Of a stretch of DNA of 6,560 nt, positions 1-5,686 are shown piece by piece. Origin of the DNA: Gammaproteobacteria bacterium (GTDB lineage: Bacteria; Pseudomonadota; Gammaproteobacteria; Chromatiales; Chromatiaceae). Below the pieces are notes generated by a model. It was given only the letters and a program-made list of their open reading frames with translations. It was not told the origin of the DNA and did not search any database. The stretch lies in the NCBI GenBank assembly GCA_024277555.1, contig JAJRUY010000295.1:1-6560 (forward strand), in the 5' to 3' direction. A program made the position numbers and the translations under genes. How positions within the stretch are numbered: position 1 is the stretch's first letter; each line of letters starts with the position of its first letter.

Positions 1-555
1 ATAGGATTCGGTATCGATGCCCACCTCCCGCTGGGCAACAATACAGCCCTGGTGCTGGTGCAGGAATTCGATGGGATCCTCGATACAAATGATATGGCCA
101 TCGCTGTGCTTGTTGCGATAATCCAGCATGGCGGCCAGGGAAGTGGATTTACCGGTTCCTGTGGCACCAACGAAAATGATCAACCCCCGCTTGACCATCG
201 CCAGCTGCTTGATGACCGACGGCAGCTTGAGTTCTTCAAAACTCGGAATACTGGTCTCTATACGGCGCAGCACCATGGCCACCGCATCCCGCTGAATAAA
301 GGCGCTGACACGAAAACGGCCGATATTCGCCGCACTGACGCCAAAATTACATTCCTTGGTATGCCGAAACTCCTCCCGCTGCTCGGGACTCATCAGGCCA
401 TAGGCCAGCTCCCGGGTCTGGTCGGCTGTCAGAGCAGTTTTTGCTATGGGTTTGACATGCCCATCCACCTTGATGCAGGGGGGGCGTCCCACGGTAACAA
501 ACAAATCGGACGCTTTCTTGTCCGACATCAATCGGAGTATATCGTTAAATTCCAT
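1..555 (-). CDS. pilU: Type IV pilus retraction ATPase PilU (partial, N-terminal 185 residues; C-terminus beyond left edge)
   Basis: PilU is a cytoplasmic hexameric ATPase of the PilT/GspE secretion superfamily. It works with PilT to depolymerise type IV pili (twitching, surface movement, DNA uptake). The visible part begins MEFNDILRLMSDKKASDLFV and contains the N-terminal PAS-like region (about 1-95), Walker A GATGTGKST at 130-138 and the start of the Asp box (IEDPIEF, 158-164). Walker B, the His box and the C-terminal domain lie outside the window. The GATGTGKST form and the run HQHQGCIVAQREVG are PilU-like, unlike the GPTGSGKST of the neighbouring PilT. The ATG at 555-553 is preceded by GAGG (566-563) at 7 nt spacing. 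It lies 275 bp downstream of pilT in the same orientation. The gap is unusually rich in palindromes, so co-transcription is not assured. A run of seven G (478-484) lies inside the gene, encoding Pro-Pro. Confidence 0.95.
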   Translation of the reverse strand, partial: MEFNDILRLMSDKKASDLFVTVGRPPCIKVDGHVKPIAKTALTADQTRELAYGLMSPEQREEFRHTKECNFGVSAANIGRFRVSAFIQRDAVAMVLRRIETSIPSFEELKLPSVIKQLAMVKRGLIIFVGATGTGKSTSLAAMLDYRNKHSDGHIICIEDPIEFLHQHQGCIVAQREVGIDTESY

Positions 556-596
556 CAACAAACCTCAAACAAATATTCAGACAGGGCGGGGCATGA

Positions 597-688
597 AAAC
601 AAAAAAAGCTTGCTCGTCATCCCGGCGCTGGCAAAATCCATGGAGGGAGCACACTCCTGGATCCCGGCATGCACCGGGATGACAGCTT
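597..688 (-). terminator. Possible Rho-independent terminator formed by the REP element plus T-tract, downstream of pilT
   Basis: Read on the minus strand, the repeat closes with an extended outer stem: AAGCT + GTCATCCCGG pairing with CCGGGATGAC + AAGCTT, with a four-base GAGC bulge. It is followed directly by seven T, a G and four T (607-597). A hairpin followed by a T-run in the direction of pilT transcription is the layout of an intrinsic terminator. The hairpin is much longer than usual and its inner part pairs imperfectly, so it may be only partly effective. If it works, pilU needs read-through or a promoter of its own in the 41 bp that remain. TTGTTT at 602-597 is a possible -35, but no good -10 follows. 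Confidence 0.4.
616..683. repeat. REP-type palindromic repeat element (GTCATCCCGG ... CCGGGATGAC)
   Basis: The ends are a 13-bp imperfect inverted repeat: GTCATCCCGGCGC (616-628) against GCACCGGGATGAC (671-683), 12 of 13 pairing. The right half contains CTGGATCCCGG (657-667) and its own small hairpin, ATCCCGG (661-667) with CCGGGAT (674-680). The left half looks degenerate. Elements with termini GTCATCCCGGC...GCCGGGATGAC are scattered in intergenic regions of many proteobacteria; translated, they give spurious peptides such as SCHPGACRDPG, as one frame here does. Whether other copies exist in this genome cannot be seen from the window. It lies in the pilT-pilU gap, 60 bp upstream of the pilU start. 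Confidence 0.7.
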
Positions 689-818
689 AACCCGCATGCT
701 TCACCAGATAGAGTAGCTGGCACAAAATGCACCCGAGAAAAAACTAGGCAAGCCATTGATCCATAGTTAAAAATTCCTGCTTTTCGAGCGGCCTGGTGAA
801 ATAATATGCGGGTTAAGC
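685..818. repeat. Long two-part inverted repeat in the pilT-pilU gap
   Basis: The left arm is GCTTAACCCGCAT (685-697), GC, TTCACCAG (700-707). The right arm is CTGGTGAA (793-800), ATAAT, ATGCGGGTTAAGC (806-818). The 13-bp outer and 8-bp inner segments are each perfect reverse complements, separated by an asymmetric 2/5-nt internal loop, and enclose 85 nt with no obvious further pairing. The right arm begins 13 bp beyond the pilT stop, and the left arm abuts the REP element. It could be a structured 3' UTR or processing element of the pilT transcript, or a small MITE-like insertion. No clear target-site duplication is seen at the ends. There is no credible gene inside. Confidence 0.7.
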
Positions 819-830
819 CTTGCATCAGCA

Positions 831-1868
831 TCAAACGAAAGCTTCCTTGCTCTGCGCCCGCGCCCGGGCATCCTGGCGGGTAATCAAACCTTTTTGCAGC
901 AACTCCTTGAGGTGCTGATCCAGGGTCTGCATGCCCACCGCCTGGCCGGTCTGGATGGAGGAATACATCTGCGCCACCTTGTCCTCACGAATCAGGTTAC
1001 GGATGGCTGGCGTACCAATCATGATTTCCCAGGCCGCGGTGCGTCCGCCACCAACCTTTTTCAACAAAGTCTGAGCGATAACCGCCCGCAAAGACTCGGA
1101 AAGCATGGAGCGCACCATGGATTTCTCGCCAGCGGGGAAAACATCCACAATCCGGTCGATGGTCTTGGCCGCAGAACTGGTATGCAGGGTGCCAAACACC
1201 AGATGACCGGTTTCCGCTGCAGTCAACGCAAGGCGAATGGTTTCCAGATCCCGCAGCTCACCCACCAGGATGATATCCGGGTCTTCCCGCAGGGCAGAGC
1301 GCAATGCTTCGGAAAACCCCAGGGTATCGCGGTGCACTTCCCGCTGGTTGATCAGGCATTTCTTGCTCTGATGCACAAATTCAATCGGATCTTCAATGGT
1401 CAGGACATGGCCATATTCATTGTCATTGATGTAATCAATCATGGCCGCCAGGGTGGTGGACTTGCCCGAACCCGTAGGCCCGGTGACCAACACGATTCCC
1501 CGGGGATTCTCACAAATGGTCTTGAAGGTCTGTGGACAATTCAAATCATCCAGCGTCAACACCTTGGATGGAATGGTACGGAATACCGCTGCCGCGCCCC
1601 GATCCTGATTGAAGGCATTGACCCGGAACCGCGCCAGCCCGGGAATTTCAAACGAGAAATCCACTTCCAGAAACTCTTCATAGTCCCTGCGCTGCTTGTC
1701 GTTCATGATGTCGTACACCAGGCTGTGTACGTTTTTATGATCCAGAGCAGGCACATTCACCCGCCGGATATCGCCATCAACACGGATCATGGGCGGCAAA
1801 CCTGCCGACAAATGCAAATCCGATGCGTTGTGCTTAACGCTGAAAGCAAGTAGTTCTGTAATATCCAT
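831..1868 (-). CDS. pilT: Type IV pilus retraction ATPase PilT (345 aa, complete)
   Basis: PilT is the hexameric motor at the cytoplasmic base of the type IV pilus; it hydrolyses ATP to return pilin subunits to the inner membrane. The 345-residue length is typical of the family. Visible motifs: N-terminal domain about 1-100 with ASDLHLSAG (15-23) and RFRVNAF (80-86); Walker A GPTGSGKST (130-138); Asp box LTIEDPIEF (156-164); Walker B region DPDIILVGELRD (196-207); His box TGHLVFGTLH (220-229); and AIRNLIRE (288-295), the C-terminal motif known to be needed for retraction. All key residues are present, so it should be active. ATG 1868-1866 is chosen because AGAGGG (1879-1874) lies 5 nt upstream and the N-terminus matches the family. 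It is divergent from yggS across 183 bp. TGA 833-831 overlaps by one base the ATG of a doubtful small frame. Confidence 0.98.
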   Translation of the reverse strand: MDITELLAFSVKHNASDLHLSAGLPPMIRVDGDIRRVNVPALDHKNVHSLVYDIMNDKQRRDYEEFLEVDFSFEIPGLARFRVNAFNQDRGAAAVFRTIPSKVLTLDDLNCPQTFKTICENPRGIVLVTGPTGSGKSTTLAAMIDYINDNEYGHVLTIEDPIEFVHQSKKCLINQREVHRDTLGFSEALRSALREDPDIILVGELRDLETIRLALTAAETGHLVFGTLHTSSAAKTIDRIVDVFPAGEKSMVRSMLSESLRAVIAQTLLKKVGGGRTAAWEIMIGTPAIRNLIREDKVAQMYSSIQTGQAVGMQTLDQHLKELLQKGLITRQDARARAQSKEAFV

Positions 1869-1896
1869 GAAAACCCTCTGTATTTCCGGTATGAGA

Positions 1897-1922
1897 CCCG
1901 CCCCTGCCAGCCCAGGTTACCC
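1897..1922 (-). promoter_or_regulatory. Canonical G-quadruplex motif in the pilT leader
   Basis: On the minus strand the sequence reads GGG-N6-GGG-N6-GGGG-N1-GGG, seen as C-runs on the plus strand at 1897-1899, 1901-1904, 1911-1913 and 1920-1922. All loops are 7 nt or less, so the G3+N1-7 rule is met. Two more G-runs (1933-1935 and 1943-1947) lie just upstream. The motif is on the pilT coding strand, ending 28 nt before the ATG, so it would be in the mRNA if transcription starts upstream. Whether it folds or affects expression is inference. Confidence 0.4.
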
Positions 1923-1950
1923 GCCTGCGCAGCCCGACACCGCCCCCTTG

Positions 1951-1988
1951 TTGTTCGATGCAATTCGAATGCCCTTATAATAGTACAG
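1951..1988 (+). promoter_or_regulatory. Probable sigma70-type promoter for the yggS-proC-yggT operon
   Basis: A perfect TATAAT -10 hexamer lies at 1976-1981. The best -35 candidate is TTGTTC (1951-1956) at a long 19-nt spacing, so the -35 is weak. The expected start near 1988 would give a leader of roughly 64 nt. Between the boxes, TTCGATGC (1954-1961) and TTCGAATGC (1964-1972) form a direct repeat with a 10-bp period, and ATTCGAAT (1963-1970) is a palindrome; these could be an operator. The TTATAATA core is near-symmetric, and its reverse (TATTATAA) might contribute to divergent pilT transcription, but no convincing minus-strand -35 was found. Confidence 0.5.
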
Positions 1989-2016
1989 ACGAAAACAAAT
2001 CCATAAGGTATTTTTC

Positions 2017-2055
2017 ATGTTGGCGCCAGCACTTACACCAAATCATCGGCCATGA
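2017..2055 (+). CDS. Putative 12-codon leader ORF overlapping the yggS start
   Basis: ATG 2017-2019 opens the 12-residue frame MLAPALTPNHRP, ending in TGA at 2053-2055. The stop overlaps the yggS ATG (2052-2054) as ATGA, the classical translational-coupling arrangement also seen at the next junction (yggS/proC). AAGG (2005-2008) lies 8 nt upstream as a plausible ribosome binding site, whereas the yggS ATG itself has no recognisable Shine-Dalgarno. The frame lies inside the predicted leader of the operon. The peptide shows no attenuator-type run of one amino acid. It could function purely as a ribosome-delivery device, or be a chance frame; no homology is claimed. Confidence 0.4.
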   Translation: MLAPALTPNHRP

Positions 2056-2735
2056 GCAGACTGCAACAAAGATTATCACAGGTGCAAGAGCAGATACGCA
2101 GCTTTGCCGTATCTTGTGACAGAGATCCAACCGAAATCCGGCTCATCGCCGTAAGCAAAACCCGCCCGGCCAGCGATATCCGCAAGGCACGGGAAGCCGG
2201 GCAAAGCGCCTTTGCCGAAAACTATCTGCAAGACGCCATGCAGAAGATTCCTGCATTGCAGGACTGTGGCATTGAATGGCATTTCATCGGGCGCATTCAA
2301 TCCAATAAAACCCGCATTATTGCGGAAAATTTCTCCTGGGTGCATACCCTGGCCAATTTCAAACATGCCCGGCGTCTACACCAGCAGCGCCCGGAAACTC
2401 TCCCCCCCCTGAATGTATGCATACAGCTGAATCTGACCGGCGAACAGAGCAAAGCGGGCATTTTAGAAACACAACTGCTTCCCTTGCTTGAAAAACTGAC
2501 CGACCTGCCCCACTTACGGTTGCGTGGGCTGATGACCATGCCCCCTGCCACGGCATCCGCCACACAACAGCACCAGGTGTTTGCGCAGCTGAAGCGGCTG
2601 CGGGATGACATGAACCAGCAAGGCTATACGCTGGATACCCTTTCCATGGGCATGTCGGGAGATATGCAGGCAGCCATCTGTGAAGGCGCTACAATGGTAC
2701 GCATTGGCACAGCAATTTTTGGATCGAGAACATGA
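2052..2735 (+). CDS. yggS: YggS/PROSC family pyridoxal 5'-phosphate homeostasis protein (227 aa)
   Basis: This cytosolic single-domain protein has the alanine-racemase-like TIM-barrel fold, binds PLP covalently and is thought to buffer free PLP and influence amino-acid pools; no enzymatic activity is established for the family. PLP lysine K36 lies in LIAVSKTRP (31-39). FAENYLQDAMQK (54-65), WHFIGRIQSNK (76-86), SMGMSGDMQAAI (198-209) and GATMVRIGTAIFG (212-224) match the family signatures, the last two being phosphate-binding. The length is typical. No alternative start exists upstream in frame: a TAA at 2004-2006 is followed by no ATG, GTG or TTG. The ATG lacks a Shine-Dalgarno but overlaps the stop of a short leader ORF. 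Its stop overlaps proC by 4 nt. A run of eight C (2402-2409) within the gene is a possible slippage site. Confidence 0.96.
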   Translation: MSRLQQRLSQVQEQIRSFAVSCDRDPTEIRLIAVSKTRPASDIRKAREAGQSAFAENYLQDAMQKIPALQDCGIEWHFIGRIQSNKTRIIAENFSWVHTLANFKHARRLHQQRPETLPPLNVCIQLNLTGEQSKAGILETQLLPLLEKLTDLPHLRLRGLMTMPPATASATQQHQVFAQLKRLRDDMNQQGYTLDTLSMGMSGDMQAAICEGATMVRIGTAIFGSRT

Positions 2736-3559
2736 ATACGAAAACCCTGGCTTTTATTGGCGGCGGCAACATGGCCAGCGCCCTGATCAACGGCCTGATC
2801 GAAGATGGCATACCTCCACAAAATATCCTGGTTGCCGAGCCGGATGAAAAGCGCAGGGAACAGCTGGCGGCGCGCTTTGGCGTCCGCACCGTGGACGACA
2901 ACAACAATGCCGCTGCCCAGGCGGATATTCTGGTTCTGGCAGTCAAACCCCAGGTGCTGAAAGAGGTTGCCACCACTCTGGCTCCTGCGCTGATTCAAAA
3001 TAAACCACTATGCCTGTCCATCGCCGCCGGCATTCGCCATGCAAGCCTGCAACGCTGGCTTGGCGAAGGTATTCCCGTGGTGCGCGTGATGCCCAACACG
3101 CCAGCCATGCTCAAAGCTGGCGCCAGCGGACTGTATGCACCAGACGGTGTAAGCGAGACTCAACGCAGCGAAGCCGAGCATATCATTCGCGCTACCGGTA
3201 TCGCAGTCTGGCTGGATGACGAAAACCAGATGGACGCACTGACTGCTGTCTCTGGCAGTGGGCCGGCCTATTTTTTCCTGTTCATGGAAGCCATGGAAAA
3301 CAGCGCCCGCAAGCTTGGCCTGCCGGAAAAAACCGCACACCTGCTGGTTTTGCAAACTGCCCTGGGGGCTGCACGCATGGCAATGGAAAGCGCCAGTGAC
3401 CTGCAAGAACTGCGCAACAGCGTCACCTCTCCCGGGGGCACCACGGAAAAGGCGCTTGCTGTGTTTCAGGAACACAAGCTGGAACAACTGGTCGAAACAG
3501 CCATGACGGCGGCTCGGGATCGATCCATTGCATTGTCAGAATCACTGGGAGCAGACTGA
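2732..3559 (+). CDS. proC: Pyrroline-5-carboxylate reductase ProC (275 aa)
   Basis: ProC catalyses the last step of proline synthesis, NAD(P)H-dependent reduction of 1-pyrroline-5-carboxylate to L-proline, in the cytosol. The N-terminal Rossmann domain has the dinucleotide motif FIGGGNMASAL (8-18), followed by LAVKPQ (69-74) and VMPNTPA (119-125). The C-terminal dimerisation and substrate domain carries ALTAVSGSGPAYFF (169-182) and the family signature region LRNSVTSPGGTTEKAL (227-242). The 275-aa length is typical and all signatures are intact. The start ATG overlaps the yggS stop (ATGA, 2732-2735), indicating translational coupling. yggS next to proC is one of the most conserved gene pairs in bacteria. 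Its TGA shares one base with the yggT ATG (TGATG, 3557-3561). Confidence 0.98.
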   Translation: MNTKTLAFIGGGNMASALINGLIEDGIPPQNILVAEPDEKRREQLAARFGVRTVDDNNNAAAQADILVLAVKPQVLKEVATTLAPALIQNKPLCLSIAAGIRHASLQRWLGEGIPVVRVMPNTPAMLKAGASGLYAPDGVSETQRSEAEHIIRATGIAVWLDDENQMDALTAVSGSGPAYFFLFMEAMENSARKLGLPEKTAHLLVLQTALGAARMAMESASDLQELRNSVTSPGGTTEKALAVFQEHKLEQLVETAMTAARDRSIALSESLGAD

Positions 3560-3571
3560 TGGGAGCAGACT
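3546..3571 (+). repeat. 12-bp tandem-like direct repeat spanning the proC stop / yggT start
   Basis: TGGGAGCAGACT occurs at 3546-3557 and again at 3560-3571, separated by GA. As a result ProC ends LGAD and YggT begins MGAD. The first copy carries GGGAG (3547-3551), the ribosome binding site for the yggT ATG at 3559. The second copy lies in the first codons of yggT. The arrangement looks like a small local duplication at the gene junction. Confidence 0.8.
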
Positions 3572-4137
3572 ACGCCACCAATCCACTGATCTTTATTCTG
3601 CAGTTCCTGTTTGGCGTCTACATCCTGATCGTACTGCTGCGCTTCTTCCTGCAACTGACCCGGGCAGATTTCTACAACCCGCTTTCCCAGTTCATCGTCA
3701 AGGTCACATCACCCGTGCTCGTACCCCTGCGGCGCATCATCCCCAGCATGGGCGGCATGGACATCCCCGCCCTGGCTCTGGCCTGGGCATTGAAGGCACT
3801 GGAGCTGTTCCTGGTTGTGCTGATTTCCACCGGCGCCCTCGCCCCGGGCCTGGCCATCTTTGGCGCCATCCCCGGCCTTATAGAGCTGTGCATCAACATC
3901 TTCCTGTATGCCATCATCATCCAGGCCATCCTCAGCTGGGTCAGCCCCGGCGCCTATAATCCAGCGGCTGCCCTGCTCCATACCCTGACCGCCCCGGTGC
4001 TGCGCCCTGTGCAGCGCCTCATCCCCCCCATCAGCGGCATCGACCTGTCGCCTATGGCCGCCATTGTGGGGCTGATCGTGCTGAAAATGCTGATAATTCC
4101 TCCTCTGAATCAACTGGTTGCCGCGCTGGTATCATAG
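3559..4137 (+). CDS. yggT: YggT family integral membrane protein (192 aa, two YGGT repeats)
   Basis: The protein is hydrophobic, with the two-repeat architecture of the YggT family (called CcmB-like/YlmG in other lineages). Repeat 1, about 26-83, contains FYNPLSQFIVKVTSPVLVP (38-56) and RRIIPSMGGMDIPALAL. Repeat 2, about 123-178, contains AYNPAAALLHTLTAPVLRP (132-150) and QRLIPPISGIDLSPMAAI. Hydrophobic segments at about 10-30, 70-103, 104-128 and 164-192 predict several membrane helices, so it sits in the inner membrane. The biochemical role is not settled; family members have been linked to osmotic or ion stress and membrane-associated division processes. ATG 3559 has GGGAG 7 nt upstream and overlaps the proC stop by one base. 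In many relatives the next gene is a DUF167 protein (yggU); here synteny stops. Confidence 0.93.
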   Translation: MGADYATNPLIFILQFLFGVYILIVLLRFFLQLTRADFYNPLSQFIVKVTSPVLVPLRRIIPSMGGMDIPALALAWALKALELFLVVLISTGALAPGLAIFGAIPGLIELCINIFLYAIIIQAILSWVSPGAYNPAAALLHTLTAPVLRPVQRLIPPISGIDLSPMAAIVGLIVLKMLIIPPLNQLVAALVS

Positions 4138-4158
4138 TCTGAACGCGAGCAATTCTGA
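4138..4158 (+). pseudogene. Possible remnant of the extreme 3' end of a vapB-like antitoxin gene
   Basis: Read in the frame that ends with TGA 4156-4158, the codons give Ser-Glu-Arg-Glu-Gln-Phe-stop. Many AbrB-type VapB antitoxins end in a short charged tail of this kind, and the TGA overlaps the ATG of the VapC-like remnant by one base (TGATG), as in intact vapBC operons. Only six codons remain after the yggT stop (TAG, 4135-4137), so the assignment rests mainly on position and overlap. Confidence 0.35.
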
Positions 4159-4289
4159 TGTTGAAATACATGCTGGACACCAACATCGTTATTTACACAA
4201 TCAAGAACCGCCCTCCGGAAGTTCGAGCCGCTCCAACCCTACACCCGCCACAAATTACATGTAGAATAGCGCCACCAGCTACAATCTAA
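4158..4289 (+). pseudogene. Truncated VapC (PIN-domain toxin) remnant, 43 codons
   Basis: ATG 4158 opens MLKYMLDTNIVIYTIKNRPP, continuing EVRAA, which closely resembles the first ~25 residues of VapC ribonuclease toxins (consensus start MLKYMLDTNxxIYxIKxRP). Asp7 in LDTN would be the first metal-binding acid of the PIN active site. From about residue 26 (near 4233) similarity is lost: the frame continues as a proline-rich tail (APTLHPPQITCRIAPPATI) and stops at TAA 4287-4289. An intact VapC is about 130 residues with three further acidic residues, all absent here, so no toxin activity is expected. The stop overlaps the ATG of the downstream polysaccharide co-polymerase (TAATG). I read this as a decayed toxin-antitoxin module left at a rearrangement boundary. 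Confidence 0.75.
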
Positions 4290-5686
4290 TGCCACCAACC
4301 ACCCAGATGAAAGAAACCCAGCCAGTCCCCGTCTATCCCGTACAGTATATCCCCAACACCGAGGATGAAATCAGCCTGGTGGATATCTGGATGACATTTC
4401 GAAAGCATCGCAAATTGTTTTTGAAGGTCGCCATCGGTGTGGCGATCCTGGGGCTGCTCATTGCATTGTTCATGCCCAAATCATATGACCTGCGCACATC
4501 CATAGAAATCGGCACCGCCGTCCGCGGCGACAGTCCAACACCCATCGAAGCCCCGGAAACCGTCAAGGCAAAGCTGGAAAACTCGCTCATCCCCATGGTG
4601 ATACACCAGCTGCACAAAAAGGAAGAAGAAATCGAAGACTACAAGATCAGCACCAGCATCCCCAAAAAAAGCTCCCTTATCGTGCTGACCAGCAAGACAT
4701 CTGTCGACATGGCAGAGCAATACAAGAATTTGCATAACCTGGTAGTCACCGCCCTGACCCGGGATCACTCCAGAATCATCAATGTGCTGAAAAAGAACCT
4801 GCAAACCGAGCTGGCGCTGGCGCGCATCGTGCTGGACGAGATGATTGACCCGGCCACCCTGGCAGCGTTGATCAAAGAGCAGGAAAAAACCCTGACAGAA
4901 GCAAAGGCGAATCTAAGCGCACTCAGCGACCCGGAAATATTCGGCGTACAAACCAAGGCCGCAGAAAACAATATTCAAAGTGAAAAAAACAAACTCGCCT
5001 CCTTTAAGGATCAGGCGACTATCCTGAACCAAAAACTCAAGAAAACCGAAACCAACCAGGATCTAATCAAAGAACAGATCCAGGAGCTTGAAGTACAGAT
5101 CAAGGAGTCCATAAGCCTGCAGAAGAATGCCGCCCAGGACGTAAAAACCGAAACCCAGGCCATGGCGCAACTCATGATCGACAGTGAAATTCAGCAGAAC
5201 AGAAAATGGCTGTCACAACTGAAAGAGCGCCTGTTCATTACCCTGGAAAACGACAAGGCTGCAATCCATAAATCACTGGAAGACAACAAGCGCGCCCAAG
5301 AGCTGCAACAGGAACGCATTGCCGAGGCGAAAGCCGGGCTCAAGGAACTTGCAGGCAGCAACCTGCTGGAACAAAGCAAACTCAAGGCCATCATCGCCGA
5401 AAGTGAAGCAACCATCAAAAAGTTGGCCAATGATCAGAAACGCAGCATCGCCACCCAGCAGGAAAGCATTGGTGAACTACAAGGGAAGCTGGACAACTTT
5501 GTGGAAACCCGCGCAGTAGTAGAGCCACTGCTTTCCACCAAACCGACATCCACCCCCAAGCGCGTCATTCTGCTAATTGCAATATTTCTCGGCATAATAC
5601 TGGGCGTCATGGCAGTGTTCTTTGCCGAATTGCGGGAAAAGGTGCGCAAGAATATCCTTGAAAACAATACTTCAGAAGCAGCGTGA
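4289..5686 (+). CDS. Wzz/chain-length-determinant family polysaccharide co-polymerase (465 aa)
   Basis: Polysaccharide co-polymerases are inner-membrane proteins whose large periplasmic domain oligomerises and sets chain length or assists export of O-antigen, capsule or exopolysaccharide. Features: cytoplasmic N-terminus with the family-like DEISLVDIWMTFRKHRKLF (26-44); membrane helix at about 44-62; periplasmic region with a beta-rich head (about 66-160); a long Lys/Glu/Gln-rich coiled coil (about 190-405); a proline-bearing linker, LSTKPTSTPKR (415-425); and a second helix at 426-446 with a short cytoplasmic tail. It is longer than typical O-antigen Wzz (roughly 325-380), the excess being coiled coil. 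No tyrosine-kinase domain or Walker motif is present. Start choice is uncertain: ATG 4289 and in-frame ATG 4307 both lack a Shine-Dalgarno. TAGAAT (4262-4267) and TACAAT (4280-4285) resemble -10 boxes without a good -35. It faces a sugar transferase, supporting an exopolysaccharide role; the exact polymer is unknown. Confidence 0.85.
   Translation: MPPTTQMKETQPVPVYPVQYIPNTEDEISLVDIWMTFRKHRKLFLKVAIGVAILGLLIALFMPKSYDLRTSIEIGTAVRGDSPTPIEAPETVKAKLENSLIPMVIHQLHKKEEEIEDYKISTSIPKKSSLIVLTSKTSVDMAEQYKNLHNLVVTALTRDHSRIINVLKKNLQTELALARIVLDEMIDPATLAALIKEQEKTLTEAKANLSALSDPEIFGVQTKAAENNIQSEKNKLASFKDQATILNQKLKKTETNQDLIKEQIQELEVQIKESISLQKNAAQDVKTETQAMAQLMIDSEIQQNRKWLSQLKERLFITLENDKAAIHKSLEDNKRAQELQQERIAEAKAGLKELAGSNLLEQSKLKAIIAESEATIKKLANDQKRSIATQQESIGELQGKLDNFVETRAVVEPLLSTKPTSTPKRVILLIAIFLGIILGVMAVFFAELREKVRKNILENNTSEAA

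Noticed and set aside
52..690. 212-codon plus-strand frame.
   Set aside because: It is antisense to pilU and then runs through the REP element (the tail SWIPACTGMTA is typical REP translation).
685..818. Possible integron attC site: the ends read GCTTAAC (RYYYAAC) and GTTAAGC (GTTRRRY) with nested inner arms.
   Set aside because: The outer stem continues without the unpaired central spacers of attC sites, the inner stem has no extrahelical base, and no cassette or integrase is seen. The core-site match is short and probably coincidental.
577..834. 85-codon minus-strand frame whose ATG (831-829) overlaps the pilT stop as TGATG, suggesting a coupled third gene.
   Set aside because: Its C-terminal half is the translated REP element (SCHPGACRDPG), a known source of false genes. 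Its first half runs through the inverted repeat, and it has no Shine-Dalgarno and no recognisable domain.
894..1853. 319-codon plus-strand open frame.
   Set aside because: It is entirely antisense to pilT, whose motifs are all intact, and its product has no recognisable domain; a shadow frame.
3008..3487. 159-codon minus-strand frame.
   Set aside because: It is antisense to proC, whose signatures are complete; no independent support such as a binding site or domain.
4200..4290. Strong promoter for the co-polymerase gene.
   Set aside because: Only isolated -10-like hexamers (TAGAAT, TACAAT) were found, without a matching -35 at normal spacing.
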